Assembly: GCF_000717745.1 (NCBI RefSeq)
Contig: NZ_JOBH01000009.1
Location: forward strand, 1 to 64,000
DNA: 64,000 bases
Source: Streptomyces violens
GTDB taxonomy: Bacteria; Actinomycetota; Actinomycetes; Streptomycetales; Streptomycetaceae
Reading direction: 5' to 3'
Shown: in pieces, positions 1 to 8,900 of the stretch
Layout: each line of letters begins with the position of its first letter
Numbering within the stretch: position 1 is the stretch's first letter
Translations under genes and position numbers: made by a program
Notes under the pieces: generated by a model
Told to the model about the DNA's origin: nothing
What the model saw: only the letters and a program-made list of their open reading frames with translations
Databases searched by the model: none

Positions 1-98
1 TGCAGCAGATGCAGATCGATGAAGAGAAGGTCGGGCTCGCCTTCCGCGCGCCGGACGACATGGTCGTCCCAGACCTTCTCCGCGAGTGTCCGTCCCAT
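1..98 (-). CDS. leuC: 3-isopropylmalate dehydratase large subunit, N-terminal fragment
   Basis: Only the first 32 codons lie in the window; the gene runs off the left edge. The start [15 protein letters not shown] followed by [10 protein letters not shown] is the typical LeuC N-terminus. LeuC with LeuD forms the iron-sulfur isomerase that converts 2-isopropylmalate to 3-isopropylmalate in leucine synthesis. The ATG is at 96-98 with a GGAGGGACAGCG ribosome site just upstream. The gene is divergent from ndgR with about 170 bp between starts, the usual Streptomyces arrangement in which NdgR controls leuCD. The identification is firm although the sequence is short. Confidence 0.9.
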   Translation of the reverse strand, partial: MGRTLAEKVWDDHVVRRAEGEPDLLFIDLHLL

Positions 99-238
99 CG
101 CTGTCCCTCCGGCCGGCCGACTTCGCCGGCCCAACTCGTCTGATTGCGCGCCGCTCGTACCCCTCGTACCGGGCGGTACACGGGCCCCGGTCCAGGGCCT
201 CGGTTCAAGAGTGGCGACTTCCGCAGAAAATTGAACTT

Positions 239-259
239 GCGTTTCACAGTGTGAGACGC
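239..259. promoter_or_regulatory. ndgR/leuC operator-like palindrome over the ndgR promoter
   Basis: A 21-bp imperfect palindrome with arms GCGTTTCAC and GTGAGACGC (one mismatch between arms, AGT centre) lies between leuC and ndgR. A promoter-like pair, TTGCGT at 237-242 and GAGTAT at 260-265 with 17-bp spacing, brackets it. The predicted transcription start would fall on or next to the ndgR ATG at 272, so ndgR may be leaderless. IclR-type regulators commonly bind such palindromes, so autorepression and leuC control are inferred. Confidence 0.6.
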
Positions 260-271
260 GAGTATCGTTGC

Positions 272-988
272 ATGGACAACTCTAGCGGCGTCGGCGTTCT
301 CGACAAGGCGGCTCTGGTATTGAGCGCTCTGGAGTCCGGTCCGGCCACCCTCGCCGGGCTGGTCGGAGCGACCGGGCTCGCGCGCCCCACGGCGCACCGG
401 CTTGCGGTAGCACTGGAACACCACCGGATGGTGGCGAGGGACATGCAGGGCCGGTTCATCCTCGGACCGCGGCTGGCGGAGCTCGCCGCCGCGGCCGGTG
501 AGGACCGGCTGCTGGCCACGGCGGGGCCGGTGCTCACGCACCTGCGCGACGTGACGGGCGAGAGCGCTCAGCTCTATCGCCGGCAGGGCGACATGCGGAT
601 CTGCGTGGCCGCCGCCGAGCGGCTCTCCGGCCTGCGGGACACCGTCCCGGTGGGCTCCACGCTCCCGATGAAGGCGGGCTCGGCCGCCCAGATCCTGATG
701 GCCTGGGAAGAGCCGGAGCGGCTGCACAGGGGCCTTCAGGGGGCCCGTTTCACCGCGACCGCGCTCTCGGGCGTACGGCGCCGTGGCTGGGCCCAGTCGA
801 TCGGCGAGCGGGAGCCGGGCGTGGCCTCGGTCTCCGCGCCCGTCCGCGGCCCGTCGAACCGCGTGGTGGCCTCCGTGTCGGTCTCCGGGCCGATCGAGCG
901 GCTGACCCGCCACCCGGGGCGGATGCACGCCCAGGCCGTCATCGACGCGGCGGCCCGCCTCAGCGAGGCCCTGCGCCGTACGAGCTGA
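272..988 (+). CDS. ndgR: IclR-family regulator NdgR
   Basis: This 238-residue protein has an N-terminal winged helix-turn-helix (about residues 10-70, with [15 protein letters not shown] as recognition region) and a C-terminal IclR effector domain. The length and the divergent leuC neighbour match NdgR/AreB of Streptomyces, a regulator of leucine and other amino acid genes and of antibiotic timing. A longer reading frame exists upstream, but ATG 272 gives the expected N-terminus [17 protein letters not shown] and sits directly after a promoter-like element. Binding to the palindrome at 239-259 is inferred. Confidence 0.93.
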   Translation: MDNSSGVGVLDKAALVLSALESGPATLAGLVGATGLARPTAHRLAVALEHHRMVARDMQGRFILGPRLAELAAAAGEDRLLATAGPVLTHLRDVTGESAQLYRRQGDMRICVAAAERLSGLRDTVPVGSTLPMKAGSAAQILMAWEEPERLHRGLQGARFTATALSGVRRRGWAQSIGEREPGVASVSAPVRGPSNRVVASVSVSGPIERLTRHPGRMHAQAVIDAAARLSEALRRTS

Positions 989-1075
989 CGCCTGCGAGCC
1001 GATGGATCGCCCCGCGCCTGCCGTCGCCAACGCCGCCGGCGGTGGGCAGGGGCCCTTTCCGCTCTTCTTTTCTTC

Positions 1076-1111
1076 GCGCGCTTCTTTCTTTTCCTGAGGA
1101 GCGCGCTTTTT
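1076..1111 (+). terminator. possible ndgR terminator
   Basis: Arms GCGCGCT (1076-1082) and AGCGCGC (1100-1106) enclose a pyrimidine-rich loop and are followed by five Ts. This fits a rightward intrinsic terminator downstream of ndgR. The rest of 989-1150 holds no recognisable gene. Confidence 0.5.
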
Positions 1112-1151
1112 CATCATGGCCGATACGCGCCATTGCGAAAGCGGGCGCACG

Positions 1152-1186
1152 AAAAAGGCCCTCCACTTGAGTGGAGGGCCTTTCTC
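1152..1186 (-). terminator. terminator of the tRNA array
   Basis: A 14-bp perfect stem (1154-1167 with 1170-1183) has AAA and TTT at its ends, so it can terminate in both directions. It lies 7 bp beyond the 3' end of the last leftward tRNA gene and is probably its terminator. Confidence 0.8.
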
Positions 1187-1192
1187 TCTGTG

Positions 1193-1265
1193 TACCCCCG
1201 ACCGGATTCGAACCGGCGCTACCGCCTTGAGAGGGCGGCGTGCTAGGCCGCTACACAACGGGGGC
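1193..1265 (-). tRNA. tRNA-Glu (CTC), copy 1
   Basis: The reverse strand folds as a 73-nt cloverleaf: acceptor GCCCCCG pairs with CGGGGGT, the T-arm carries GGTTCGAATCC, and the anticodon stem CCGCC/GGCGG closes loop CTCTCAA with anticodon CTC (reads GAG). The first pair is G1-U72, the discriminator base is A, and CCA is not encoded. It is identical to the copies at 1420 and 1557. Confidence 0.95.
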
Positions 1266-1313
1266 TCACCTGCGGTTTGAGCAGGAAGTCTGCAGTCCAC
1301 CTGCTCAACTGCG

Positions 1314-1385
1314 CTGGGCTACCAGGACTCGAACCTAGACTAAATGAACCAGAATCACTCGTGCTGCCAATTACACCATAGCCCA
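1314..1385 (-). tRNA. tRNA-Gln (CTG), variant copy
   Basis: A 72-nt cloverleaf with acceptor TGGGCTA/TAGCCCA and anticodon loop TTCTGGT, anticodon CTG. It differs from the copy at 1692-1763 in the anticodon stem: AGTGA/TCATT instead of ACTGA/TCAGT, which turns the 28-42 pair from C-G into G-U. The fold is kept, so it is probably functional but may be weaker. Confidence 0.93.
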
Positions 1386-1419
1386 TGGTGGTTGAGACCA
1401 ATCCAGGATTGGTCACCAG

Positions 1420-1492
1420 TACCCCCGACCGGATTCGAACCGGCGCTACCGCCTTGAGAGGGCGGCGTGCTAGGCCGCTACACAACGGGGGC
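1420..1492 (-). tRNA. tRNA-Glu (CTC), copy 2
   Basis: Identical over 73 nt to the tRNA-Glu genes at 1193 and 1557. It lies in the middle of the leftward Gln-Glu-Glu-Gln-Glu array. Confidence 0.95.
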
Positions 1493-1556
1493 CCTAGCGA
1501 TCCTCATCATCACCGCATCCGGGAGCGACCCGAAGGTGGTGGAGTGCAAGGATCTG

Positions 1557-1629
1557 TACCCCCGACCGGATTCGAACCGGCGCTACCGCCTTGAGAGGGC
1601 GGCGTGCTAGGCCGCTACACAACGGGGGC
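1557..1629 (-). tRNA. tRNA-Glu (CTC), copy 3
   Basis: Identical over 73 nt to the other two tRNA-Glu genes, with anticodon CTC and no encoded CCA. Confidence 0.95.
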
Positions 1630-1691
1630 TGGCACTGCGATCAAGAGACTGTACTGCCGGGAAGACGTACTTCCGAGAAGACGATCTCTTG

Positions 1692-1763
1692 CTGGGCTAC
1701 CAGGACTCGAACCTAGACTAACTGAACCAGAATCAGTCGTGCTGCCAATTACACCATAGCCCA
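1692..1763 (-). tRNA. tRNA-Gln (CTG), standard copy
   Basis: A 72-nt cloverleaf with anticodon stem ACTGA/TCAGT fully Watson-Crick paired and anticodon CTG. It is the promoter-proximal gene of the array. Most actinobacteria lack glutaminyl-tRNA synthetase, so this tRNA is probably charged with Glu by the nearby GltX and then amidated by GatCAB. Confidence 0.95.
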
Positions 1764-1848
1764 CCAAAACGCAACCCCTTGCGGGATTTTGTTTGGCTTG
1801 CGCTTCCCGCCGGGCCTGTCGGCCCTCTCGGGCGGCGCAGAAAGAACA

Positions 1849-2571
1849 TTACCCGAAGGTGTCCGGCGCTCCAAAACGGGTATCGCCGCGCAGCAGGCCG
1901 GGGAGCTGGTTCAGGCCGGTGATCCGGATCAGCTCGGGCCGGCCGCCCAGTCCCCGGCGGTCCAGCCAGATGCCCCTGAGGCCCGCGGCCACGGCGCCAC
2001 CGGCGTCGATGTCGGGCTGGTCCCCCACGTACGCCACCTCCGCGGGCGGCAGCCCCAGGGCCTCACAGGCGGCGTGGAAGGCCCCTGCGGCGGGCTTGGC
2101 GATCCCCAGCTCCGCCGCGCACACCAGCGCCTCGAAACGGTCCCTTACCCCCAGAACCCGCAGCTTGCGGTCCTGATTGTGAACAGAGGAGTTCGAGAGC
2201 ACCGCGTGCCGGTACTCCGCGGCGAGCAGCTCCAGCGCCGGCAAGGTGTCCGGGAAGAGCGCCCAGGCGGCCTCGTAGTGCGCGAGGTACCGCCCGAACC
2301 ACCCGTCGGCGTCCTCGTCGCTCATCGAGGCCGTACCGAGGAAGTCCCGCACCCGGTCCCGGCGCTGCGCCTCGAAGGTGATCCCGCCGGCCTCGAACCG
2401 CCGCCAGTGCAGCGCGGTGAGCTCCTTCCAACGGGCAAGGGCCTGCTCGACGGAGGGATATCCGTCGGTCAGGCCCTCGGCGAGGAGATGTGCCTGCATC
2501 CCCACCTGGTCGGCGTTCGCGTAATCGAAGAGCGTGTCGTCGATGTCCCAGAGGACCGCGCGTATGGGCAT
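1849..2571 (-). CDS. HAD-family hydrolase
   Basis: A 240-residue haloacid-dehalogenase-type phosphatase. Motif I is DIDDT at residues 9-13 (nucleophile and acid/base aspartates), motif II is the Ser of LSNSS, the motif III Lys is in GIAKP, and motif IV is GDQPDID. A helical cap lies between motifs I and II, as in YjjG/phosphoglycolate-phosphatase-like members. The substrate cannot be told. The start at 2571 follows a weak ribosome site, and a second copy of the same 5' end lies about 100 bp upstream (see the repeat at 2539). The gene sits alone between the tRNA array and gltX. Confidence 0.88.
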   Translation of the reverse strand: MPIRAVLWDIDDTLFDYANADQVGMQAHLLAEGLTDGYPSVEQALARWKELTALHWRRFEAGGITFEAQRRDRVRDFLGTASMSDEDADGWFGRYLAHYEAAWALFPDTLPALELLAAEYRHAVLSNSSVHNQDRKLRVLGVRDRFEALVCAAELGIAKPAAGAFHAACEALGLPPAEVAYVGDQPDIDAGGAVAAGLRGIWLDRRGLGGRPELIRITGLNQLPGLLRGDTRFGAPDTFG

Positions 2572-2689
2572 GATCCCGACGGTAGCCGAGGCGCACCCGA
2601 CCGGCTGGGGGTTCGGGGGTCATCCCCCGAAGAATGCAGCGTCGATGTCCCAGAGGACCGCGCGTATCGGCATGATCCTCACGCTACCG
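2539..2689 (-). repeat. direct duplication of the HAD gene 5' end, with a 17-codon remnant ORF
   Basis: Positions 2539-2587 and 2641-2689 are near-identical (about 44 of 49 bases), offset by 102 bp. The upstream copy has a better ribosome site (GTGAGGATC before ATG 2673) and reads MPIRAVLWDIDAAFFGG, then stops at 2620; it diverges right after the DID of motif I. The intact HAD gene uses the other copy. This looks like a tandem duplication or insertion at the start of the gene. Confidence 0.8.
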
Positions 2690-2737
2690 GCGCGGCAGCT
2701 CTCGGGAGACCCGGTTTCCCGGCTCCCTGGGGTACGA

Positions 2738-2776
2738 AAAGGGGGGCGCCGACCAGCACGGTCGGCGCCCCCCTTT
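2738..2776 (-). terminator. gltX terminator
   Basis: A 17-bp perfect stem (2738-2754 with 2760-2776) encloses loop AGCAC, with AAA/TTT at the ends. It lies 13 bp beyond the gltX stop codon. Confidence 0.85.
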
Positions 2777-2788
2777 CAGGAGCGGGCG

Positions 2789-4270
2789 TTACGCGGCCAG
2801 CTTCTTCAGGGCCGCGTCGATGCGGGCGAGGGTGCGGTCCTTGCCCAGGATCTCGAGGGACTCGAAGAGGGGGAGGCCGACCGTGCGGCCGGTGGTGGCC
2901 ACGCGGACCGGGGCCTGGGCCTTGCCGAGCTTGAGGCCGTGCTCCTCGCCGGCGGCCAGGACGGCCTCCTTGAGGGACTCGGGGCTCGACCAGTCCGCGG
3001 TCTCCAGCTTGGCGCGGGCGGTGGTGAGCAGGGCCACCGGGTCGCCCTTGCCCATCGCCTTGGTCCAGGACGCCTCGTCGAAGACCGGCTCCTTCAGGAA
3101 CAGGAAGTCGACGTTGTCGGTGATCTCGGAGAGGACCTTCAGGCGGCTCTGGGCGTGCGGGGCGATGGCGTCGAACACCGACTGGTCGAAGTCCGCCTCG
3201 TCCCAGGGGGCGAAGGGGGCGCGCAGCCAGGGGGCGCAGCGCTCGGTGAAGTCCTTCACGTCCAGCTGCCGGATGTGGTCGGCGTTGATCGCCTCGCACT
3301 TCTTCAGGTCGAAGCGCGCCGGGTTGGCGTTGACGTCCTCGATCTCGAACTTCGCCACCATCTCGTCGATGGAGAAGATGTCCTGGTCCTCGGAGAACGA
3401 CCAGCCGAGGAGGGAGAGGTAGTTGAGGAGGCCCTCGGGGAGGAAGCCGCGCTCGCGGTAGAGGTTGAGCGAGGACTGCGGGTCGCGCTTGGAGAGCTTC
3501 TTGTTGCCCTCGCCCATGACGTACGGCAGGTGGCCGAAGGCCGGGATCTGCTTGGCGATGCCCAGCTCGATCAGCGCCTTGTACAGGGCGATCTGGCGCG
3601 GGGTGGAGGAGAGCAGGTCCTCGCCGCGGAGGATGTGGGTGATCTCCATGAGCGCGTCGTCGACCGGGTTGACGAGCGTGTACAGCGGCGCGCCGTTGGC
3701 GCGGAGGATGCCGTAGTCGGTCACGTTCTCCGGCTGGAAGGTCAGCTCGCCGCGGACCAGGTCGGTGAAGGTGATCGTCTCGTCGGGCATCCGGAAGCGG
3801 ACGATCGAGGTGCGGCCCTCGGCCTCGTACGCGGCCTTCTGCTCGGCGGTCACCGCGCGGCACTTGCCGTCGTACCCGGAGGGCTTGCCGGCCTTGCGCG
3901 CGGCCTCCCGGCGCTCCTCCAGCTCCTCGGCGGTGCAGTAGCAGTGGTAGGCGTAGCCGCCGTCCAGCAGCTTCTGCGCGACGTCCTGGTAGATGTCCAT
4001 GCGCTGCGACTGGCGGTACGGGGCGTGCGGGCCGCCCACCTCGGGGCCCTCGTCCCAGTCGAAGCCCAGCCAGCGCATGGCGTCCAGGAGCTGGTTGTAG
4101 GACTCCTCGGAGTCGCGGGCCGCGTCGGTGTCCTCGATCCGGAAGACCAGGGTGCCCTCGTGGTGCCGGGCGAACGCCCAGTTGAAGAGGGCGGTGCGGA
4201 CCAGGCCCACGTGGGGGTTGCCGGTCGGCGAGGGACAGAAACGTACGCGGACGGGGGTCGCGTTAGCCAC
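2789..4270 (-). CDS. gltX: glutamyl-tRNA synthetase
   Basis: A 493-residue class I synthetase that attaches glutamate to tRNA-Glu. The HIGH-type signature is PSPTGNPHVG at residues 13-22 and the KMSKS-type signature is KLSKR at 258-262; the C-terminal anticodon-binding helical domain is complete. In actinobacteria this enzyme is usually non-discriminating and also makes Glu-tRNA-Gln for GatCAB, which fits the tRNA-Glu and tRNA-Gln genes just downstream. The start is GTG at 4268-4270, overlapping the end of the preceding gene by 8 bp, so the two are probably translationally coupled. Confidence 0.97.
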   Translation of the reverse strand: MANATPVRVRFCPSPTGNPHVGLVRTALFNWAFARHHEGTLVFRIEDTDAARDSEESYNQLLDAMRWLGFDWDEGPEVGGPHAPYRQSQRMDIYQDVAQKLLDGGYAYHCYCTAEELEERREAARKAGKPSGYDGKCRAVTAEQKAAYEAEGRTSIVRFRMPDETITFTDLVRGELTFQPENVTDYGILRANGAPLYTLVNPVDDALMEITHILRGEDLLSSTPRQIALYKALIELGIAKQIPAFGHLPYVMGEGNKKLSKRDPQSSLNLYRERGFLPEGLLNYLSLLGWSFSEDQDIFSIDEMVAKFEIEDVNANPARFDLKKCEAINADHIRQLDVKDFTERCAPWLRAPFAPWDEADFDQSVFDAIAPHAQSRLKVLSEITDNVDFLFLKEPVFDEASWTKAMGKGDPVALLTTARAKLETADWSSPESLKEAVLAAGEEHGLKLGKAQAPVRVATTGRTVGLPLFESLEILGKDRTLARIDAALKKLAA

Positions 4271-5024
4271 GCTTGATCACCTTGTTGGTGAGAGTGCCGA
4301 TGCCTTCGATGGTGACGGCGACCTCGTCGCCGACGTTGAGCGGGCCGACCCCGGCGGGGGTGCCCGTGAGGACGACGTCGCCGGGGAGCAGCGTCATCGC
4401 CTCCGTGATGTGGACGATCAGGTCCTCGATCGAGCGGACCATCTCGCTCGTGCGGCCCAGCTGGCGCTGTTCGCCGTTGACCGTGCACTGGATGGTCAGA
4501 TCGCTCGGGTCCAGCTCGGTCTCGACCCAGGGGCCGAGCGGGCAGGAGCTGTCGAAGCCCTTGGCCCGGGCCCACTGCGCCTCGCGCCGCTGTACGTCGC
4601 GCGCGGTGATGTCGTTGGCGCAGGTGTAGCCGAGGATGACGTCCTTCACGCGCTCGCGGGGGACCTCGCGGCACATGCGGCCGATGACGACGGCGAGCTC
4701 GGCCTCGTGGTGCACCTCCTGCGAGAAGGAGGGGTACACGACGGGGTCGCCGGGGCCCACCACCGAGGTGGAGGGCTTGAAGAAGGCGACCGGCACGTCG
4801 TCGACCTCGTTGCCGAGCTCCTTGGCGTGCTCGGCGTAGTTGCGGCCGATGGCCACGACCTTGTTCGGGAGGACGGGCGGCAGCAGCCGCACCTTGTCCA
4901 GGGGGACCTTCTGGCCCGAGCGCTCGAACTCGGCGAAGGGGTGTCCCTTGATGACGTCGAGGTCATTGCCCTCGACGACGCCGAAGCCGACGTTGCCGTC
5001 GATGGAAAATCTGGCGATGCGCAC
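4263..5024 (-). CDS. fumarylacetoacetate hydrolase family protein
   Basis: A 253-residue FAH-fold enzyme. The metal and catalytic motifs are visible: FFKPSTSVVGPGD, the HHEAELAVVIG acidic motif, GYTCANDITARDVQ and the TGTPAGVG loop near the C-terminus. Family members hydrolyse or decarboxylate small oxo-acids (fumarylpyruvate hydrolase, oxaloacetate decarboxylase, 2-oxohepta-ene-dioate enzymes); the substrate here is not evident. An upstream ATG at 5066 is open, but GTG at 5024 has the better ribosome site (GAGGGG) and gives the usual N-terminus VRIARFS. It forms a two-gene unit with gltX. Confidence 0.87.
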   Translation of the reverse strand: MRIARFSIDGNVGFGVVEGNDLDVIKGHPFAEFERSGQKVPLDKVRLLPPVLPNKVVAIGRNYAEHAKELGNEVDDVPVAFFKPSTSVVGPGDPVVYPSFSQEVHHEAELAVVIGRMCREVPRERVKDVILGYTCANDITARDVQRREAQWARAKGFDSSCPLGPWVETELDPSDLTIQCTVNGEQRQLGRTSEMVRSIEDLIVHITEAMTLLPGDVVLTGTPAGVGPLNVGDEVAVTIEGIGTLTNKVIKRG

Positions 5025-5121
5025 GGAAGCCGCTGCCCCTCTTGATCTCTTGCCGGGAGTGGACACCCCAGGCTATCGCGGGAGCGGGGCCCGCCCTCTG
5101 TCCTTTGTTGTGCGCCGCGTC

Positions 5122-5307
5122 CTACTCGGGCGCGTCCATGAGGACGGTGCGGCGGGGGTTGGCGGTCTGGGTGGGCAGCTCGACGGCGTGCTCCGGCTGT
5201 GCGGCGTCCTCGACCGGTGCGGTCTGCAGCTCCTCGGCGTCCTTCAGGTGCATCAGGGTCGTGCGCCGCGGGTTGGCTATGGAGCGGAACATCATCGTCG
5301 TCTTCAC
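5122..5307 (-). CDS. small acidic protein with two ANPRRT-x-LM repeats, unknown function
   Basis: A 61-residue protein from a GTG start with an upstream GAGG. It contains the block ANPRRTTLM near residues 11-19 and ANPRRTVLM near residues 49-57, separated by an acidic, proline-containing linker. There is no signal peptide, membrane segment or cysteine. I do not recognise a characterised family. The duplicated block could be a binding or processing element; a modified-peptide precursor is conceivable, but no modification enzyme lies next to it. It is transcribed leftwards ahead of the FAH-family/gltX pair, with about 100 bp between. Confidence 0.7.
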   Translation of the reverse strand: MKTTMMFRSIANPRRTTLMHLKDAEELQTAPVEDAAQPEHAVELPTQTANPRRTVLMDAPE

Positions 5308-5906
5308 TGTCGGAATGCCTCGCGTATCTCGCTGTGGTGGTCACTGCCCATGCAGGTGCCGCTGGGCGATTGCGGCACAGGTGTAAAGCGTCAGGCTATG
5401 CGCGCTATTCCCGTCGATCTTGCGGTCAAGTCGGTGATCATCGTGTGAGTTTGCTCACGAACTCTGCGGCAAATGCCGCAATTTTCATGATCGAACGCCG
5501 TTGACGAAACGGACATTGGCGGAGCGAAGCGCATGTTCCACTCCCCTTTACGGGACCCGGGGTCGGGCGCTATAGCGCCCGTAACGCTGGCAAAAGTCCG
5601 TTATAAGGGGCGGGAGCTTCTACTACTCGTTACTCACTCCATACATTGCGTCACTCATGTCACAGCCGGGGGCTCCGCTCTTGTTGCCCGTCCGGCACTG
5701 TGCTGGAATTCCCCGGACCGCCGCATGTTTCACACGGCGCGCAGGGGGCGCAGAGCAGCGCCGCGCGGTGGGTGCCGCTCTCTTCGCCAGAGGGAGTAGC
5801 CCGCCGGTCACACTCACGACCGCCATGGGGCAAGCGGCCCCCCTACGACTCGACACCGTCCCGCCGTCACCGCGGAGGGACGCCTGGTCCAGAGGTTGCG
5901 ACGCTA
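5308..5906. other. intergenic region upstream of cvn1
   Basis: About 600 bp separate the divergent 61-residue gene and cvnA1. No reading frame here has convincing codon bias or a ribosome site. It holds an 18-bp perfect palindrome (5564-5581) and a repetitive ACTC-rich stretch near 5620-5660. Promoters for both flanking genes presumably lie here, but I cannot place them. Confidence 0.5.
5564..5581. promoter_or_regulatory. 18-bp perfect palindrome upstream of cvn1
   Basis: CGGGCGCTATAGCGCCCG is a perfect palindrome without a loop, about 325 bp before cvnA1 and 260 bp before the divergent small gene. The lack of spacer and T-tract argues for a dimeric protein-binding site rather than a terminator. 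The regulator is unknown. Confidence 0.45.
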
Positions 5907-8900
5907 GTGCAGGGACGTTTCAAGAGGGATGGCAGCGCTGCGGCTGACCCGGAGCTGCGCGGCGGGACCGACCGCGCCTCCTCGCAGCAGCGCGCCCAGA
6001 GCAACGGTCCGGCGAGCGGCACGTTGCCGACCGACCGGACCGACCCGGCGCCGGCCGGCGACTCCGCCGCCGAGCGCCCCAAGGCCAAGGGCCCCATGGG
6101 CCCCGGGGCCCGTCTGTCGCTGCGCAACTGGCGCATCAGCACGCGTCTGGTCTCCCTGATCGCGCTGCCCGTGGTCGCCGCCACGACGCTGGGCGGGCTG
6201 CGGATCAGCAGCGAGCTGGACAACATGGACCAGCTCGACCGGATGCAGCTCCTCACGGAGATGACGCGGCAGGCCACCGAGCTGGCCGACGCGCTCCAGG
6301 AGGAGCGGGACCGCTCGGCGGGCCCGCTGGCCGGCTCCGGCAACACCAAGGACGACACCGATGTGGTGGCGCCGCGCGAGGAGACCGACCGCGCGATCAA
6401 GTCCTTCAAGGAGCACACCGACGACGTCGACGCGGCACGCGGCTCGATGGCCGGTGTGCGCGCCACGATCGTCGACATCCAGCGGCAGCTCGGGACCCTC
6501 AACGAGGTACGGAACAAGGCGTACTCCGACAAGGAGAACGTCGCCCAGACCGTCACCGCGTACAACCAGCTCATCACCTCCCTGCTCGCGCTCTCGCAGG
6601 ACATGGCGCAGGCGACCAGCAGCCCGGAGATGATCCAGAGCACCCGCTCCCTGGCCGCGTTCTCCTCCGCCAAGGAGTACGCGTCGATGCAGCGGGCGTA
6701 CGTCAGCGCCGGTCTGTCGAACAAGGGCCACGCGCACCTGTCCGCGAACGACCGGCTGGCCGGCCGTACCGCCGAGGACAACGAGGAGTCCGCGCTCAAG
6801 CGGTTCTCGAACATCTACCCCGGCGCCGCCTCCCTCATGGAGGGCCTGGACAGCGGCAACGACGACATCGAGCACGCGAACTCCTTCGCCGACCGCAGCT
6901 TCAAGACCGAGTCGGGCATCCGCGGTGAGCAGATGTCGTACCTGGACTGGTACGACCTGGACACCAACAAGATCAACCTGATGTCGCGGATCGAGACGAC
7001 GCTGCTCTCCCAGATGGAGCAGAAGTCCCGCGAGCTGCGCAACGACGCCACCACCGGCGCGATCCTCAACGGTGCGGTGATCCTGCTCGTCCTGGGCATC
7101 TCGCTCGTCGGCGCGTTCGTCGTCTCCCGCTCCATGGTCCGCTCGCTGCGCCGGCTGCAGGACACCGCGCAGACGGTCTCCCAGAAGCGGCTCCCCGAGC
7201 TGGTCAAGCAGCTCTCCGAGGCCGACCCGCAGGACGTGGACACCTCGGTCGAGTCCGTCGGCGTGCACAGCCGCGACGAGATCGGCAAGGTGGCCACCGC
7301 GTTCGACGAGGTGCACCGCGAGGCCGTCCGGCTGGCGTCCGAGCAGGCGCTGCTGCGGGGCAACGTCAACGCGATGTTCACCAACCTCTCGCGGCGGTCG
7401 CAGGGCCTCATCCAGCGCCAGCTCTCGCTGATCTCGGAGCTGGAGTCCCGCGAGGCCGACCCCGACCAGCTCTCCTCGCTCTTCAAGCTCGACCACCTCG
7501 CGACCCGAATGCGCCGTAACGGCGAGAACCTCCTCGTCCTCGCGGGCGAGGAGCCGGGCCGCCGCTGGACCCGCCCGGTCCCGCTGGTCGACGTGCTGCG
7601 CGCCGCCGCCTCCGAGGTGGAGCAGTACGAGCGCATCGAACTGAGCGCGGTACCGACCACCGAGGTCGCCGGCCGCGTCGTCAACGACCTCGTACACCTC
7701 CTCGCCGAGCTGCTGGAGAACGCCACCTCGTTCTCCTCGCCGCAGACCAAGGTCAAGGTCACCGGCCACGCGCTGCCCGACGGCCGTGTCCTGGTCGAGA
7801 TCCACGACACCGGCATCGGCCTCTCCCCCGAGGACCTCTCGGCGATCAACGAGCGGCTCGCCAGCCCGCCGACCGTGGACGTCTCGGTGTCCCGCCGGAT
7901 GGGCCTCTTCGTGGTCGGCCGCCTGTCCCTGCGGCACGGCATCCGCGTCCAGCTCCGTCCCTCGGACTCCGGCGGTACGACCGCACTGGTCATGCTGCCG
8001 GTGGACGTCGCGCAGAGCGGTGGCGCCGGCAAGAAGCCCGGCCCGGGCGGCAAGCCCGCCGGCGGCCGCGGTTCCGGCGACGCGGGCGGCCAGCACTCCA
8101 GCCGCCTCGCGGGCCTGCAGCCGCGCGGCCAGATGGGCTCCGGTCCCCGTACCGCGCTGCCGAGCCGCCCCGGAGCGGGCGCGCCCGGCGGTGCCCCCGG
8201 TGGCGCGCCCGGCGCCCCGGCCCGTAGCCAGAACAACGCCTTCGGCAACTCTCCCGCGGCCCCCGCCGGCCAGGACCGGCCCACGCTGCCGGTGCGCGGC
8301 GGCGAGCCGGCCCAGCCGCCGGCCGCGAGCCACCGGCCGACCGTCGCCCCGCCCACCGGCGCGCCCGCGCCGCGCGGCGAGCGGCCGCAGCTGCCCACCC
8401 GCAGCCCGGCCGGCGAGCTGACCGGCGGTACCTCGAGCGCGGCGGAGTCCGCGCCCCTCCAGTCCGGCGAGCAACCCGGCCAGCAGCCCGGCTCCAGCTG
8501 GGGTGCGCGGCGCGAGCGCGGCGAGGCGGCCGGCGACTGGCCGCTGGCGCCCCGCCAGGGCCAGGACGACCACCCGCGCGGCCACGAGGAGCCGGAGAGC
8601 ACCGGCCGGCACGGCCGCGGCGAGATATCCGGCCAGTACCCGCGTCCCGAGACGACCGGGCAGTTCGAGCGCCCGGCGGCCGGCGGCCCCGGTGACACGG
8701 CGCAGTTCGAGCGCCCGGACTTCGGCGTTCCGCGCCCCGGCGCGAACGCCCCGGAGCGCGGTACCTCCCCCGCACAGGGCTCCGCGCAGGACGCCCGGCC
8801 CCTGTGGAGCGGCGAGTTCGAGCTGCCCTCGGCGCCGTCGTCCGGCGGGTCCGCCCAGGAGGCGCCCGCGTCTCCCCCGGCGCCCGACCGGCCCACCAGC

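Noticed and set aside
1193..1763. The repeated GCCCCCGTTGTG and TGGGCTATGG blocks as a CRISPR or other repeat array
   Set aside because: Each copy folds as a complete tRNA with an anticodon; they are tRNA genes.
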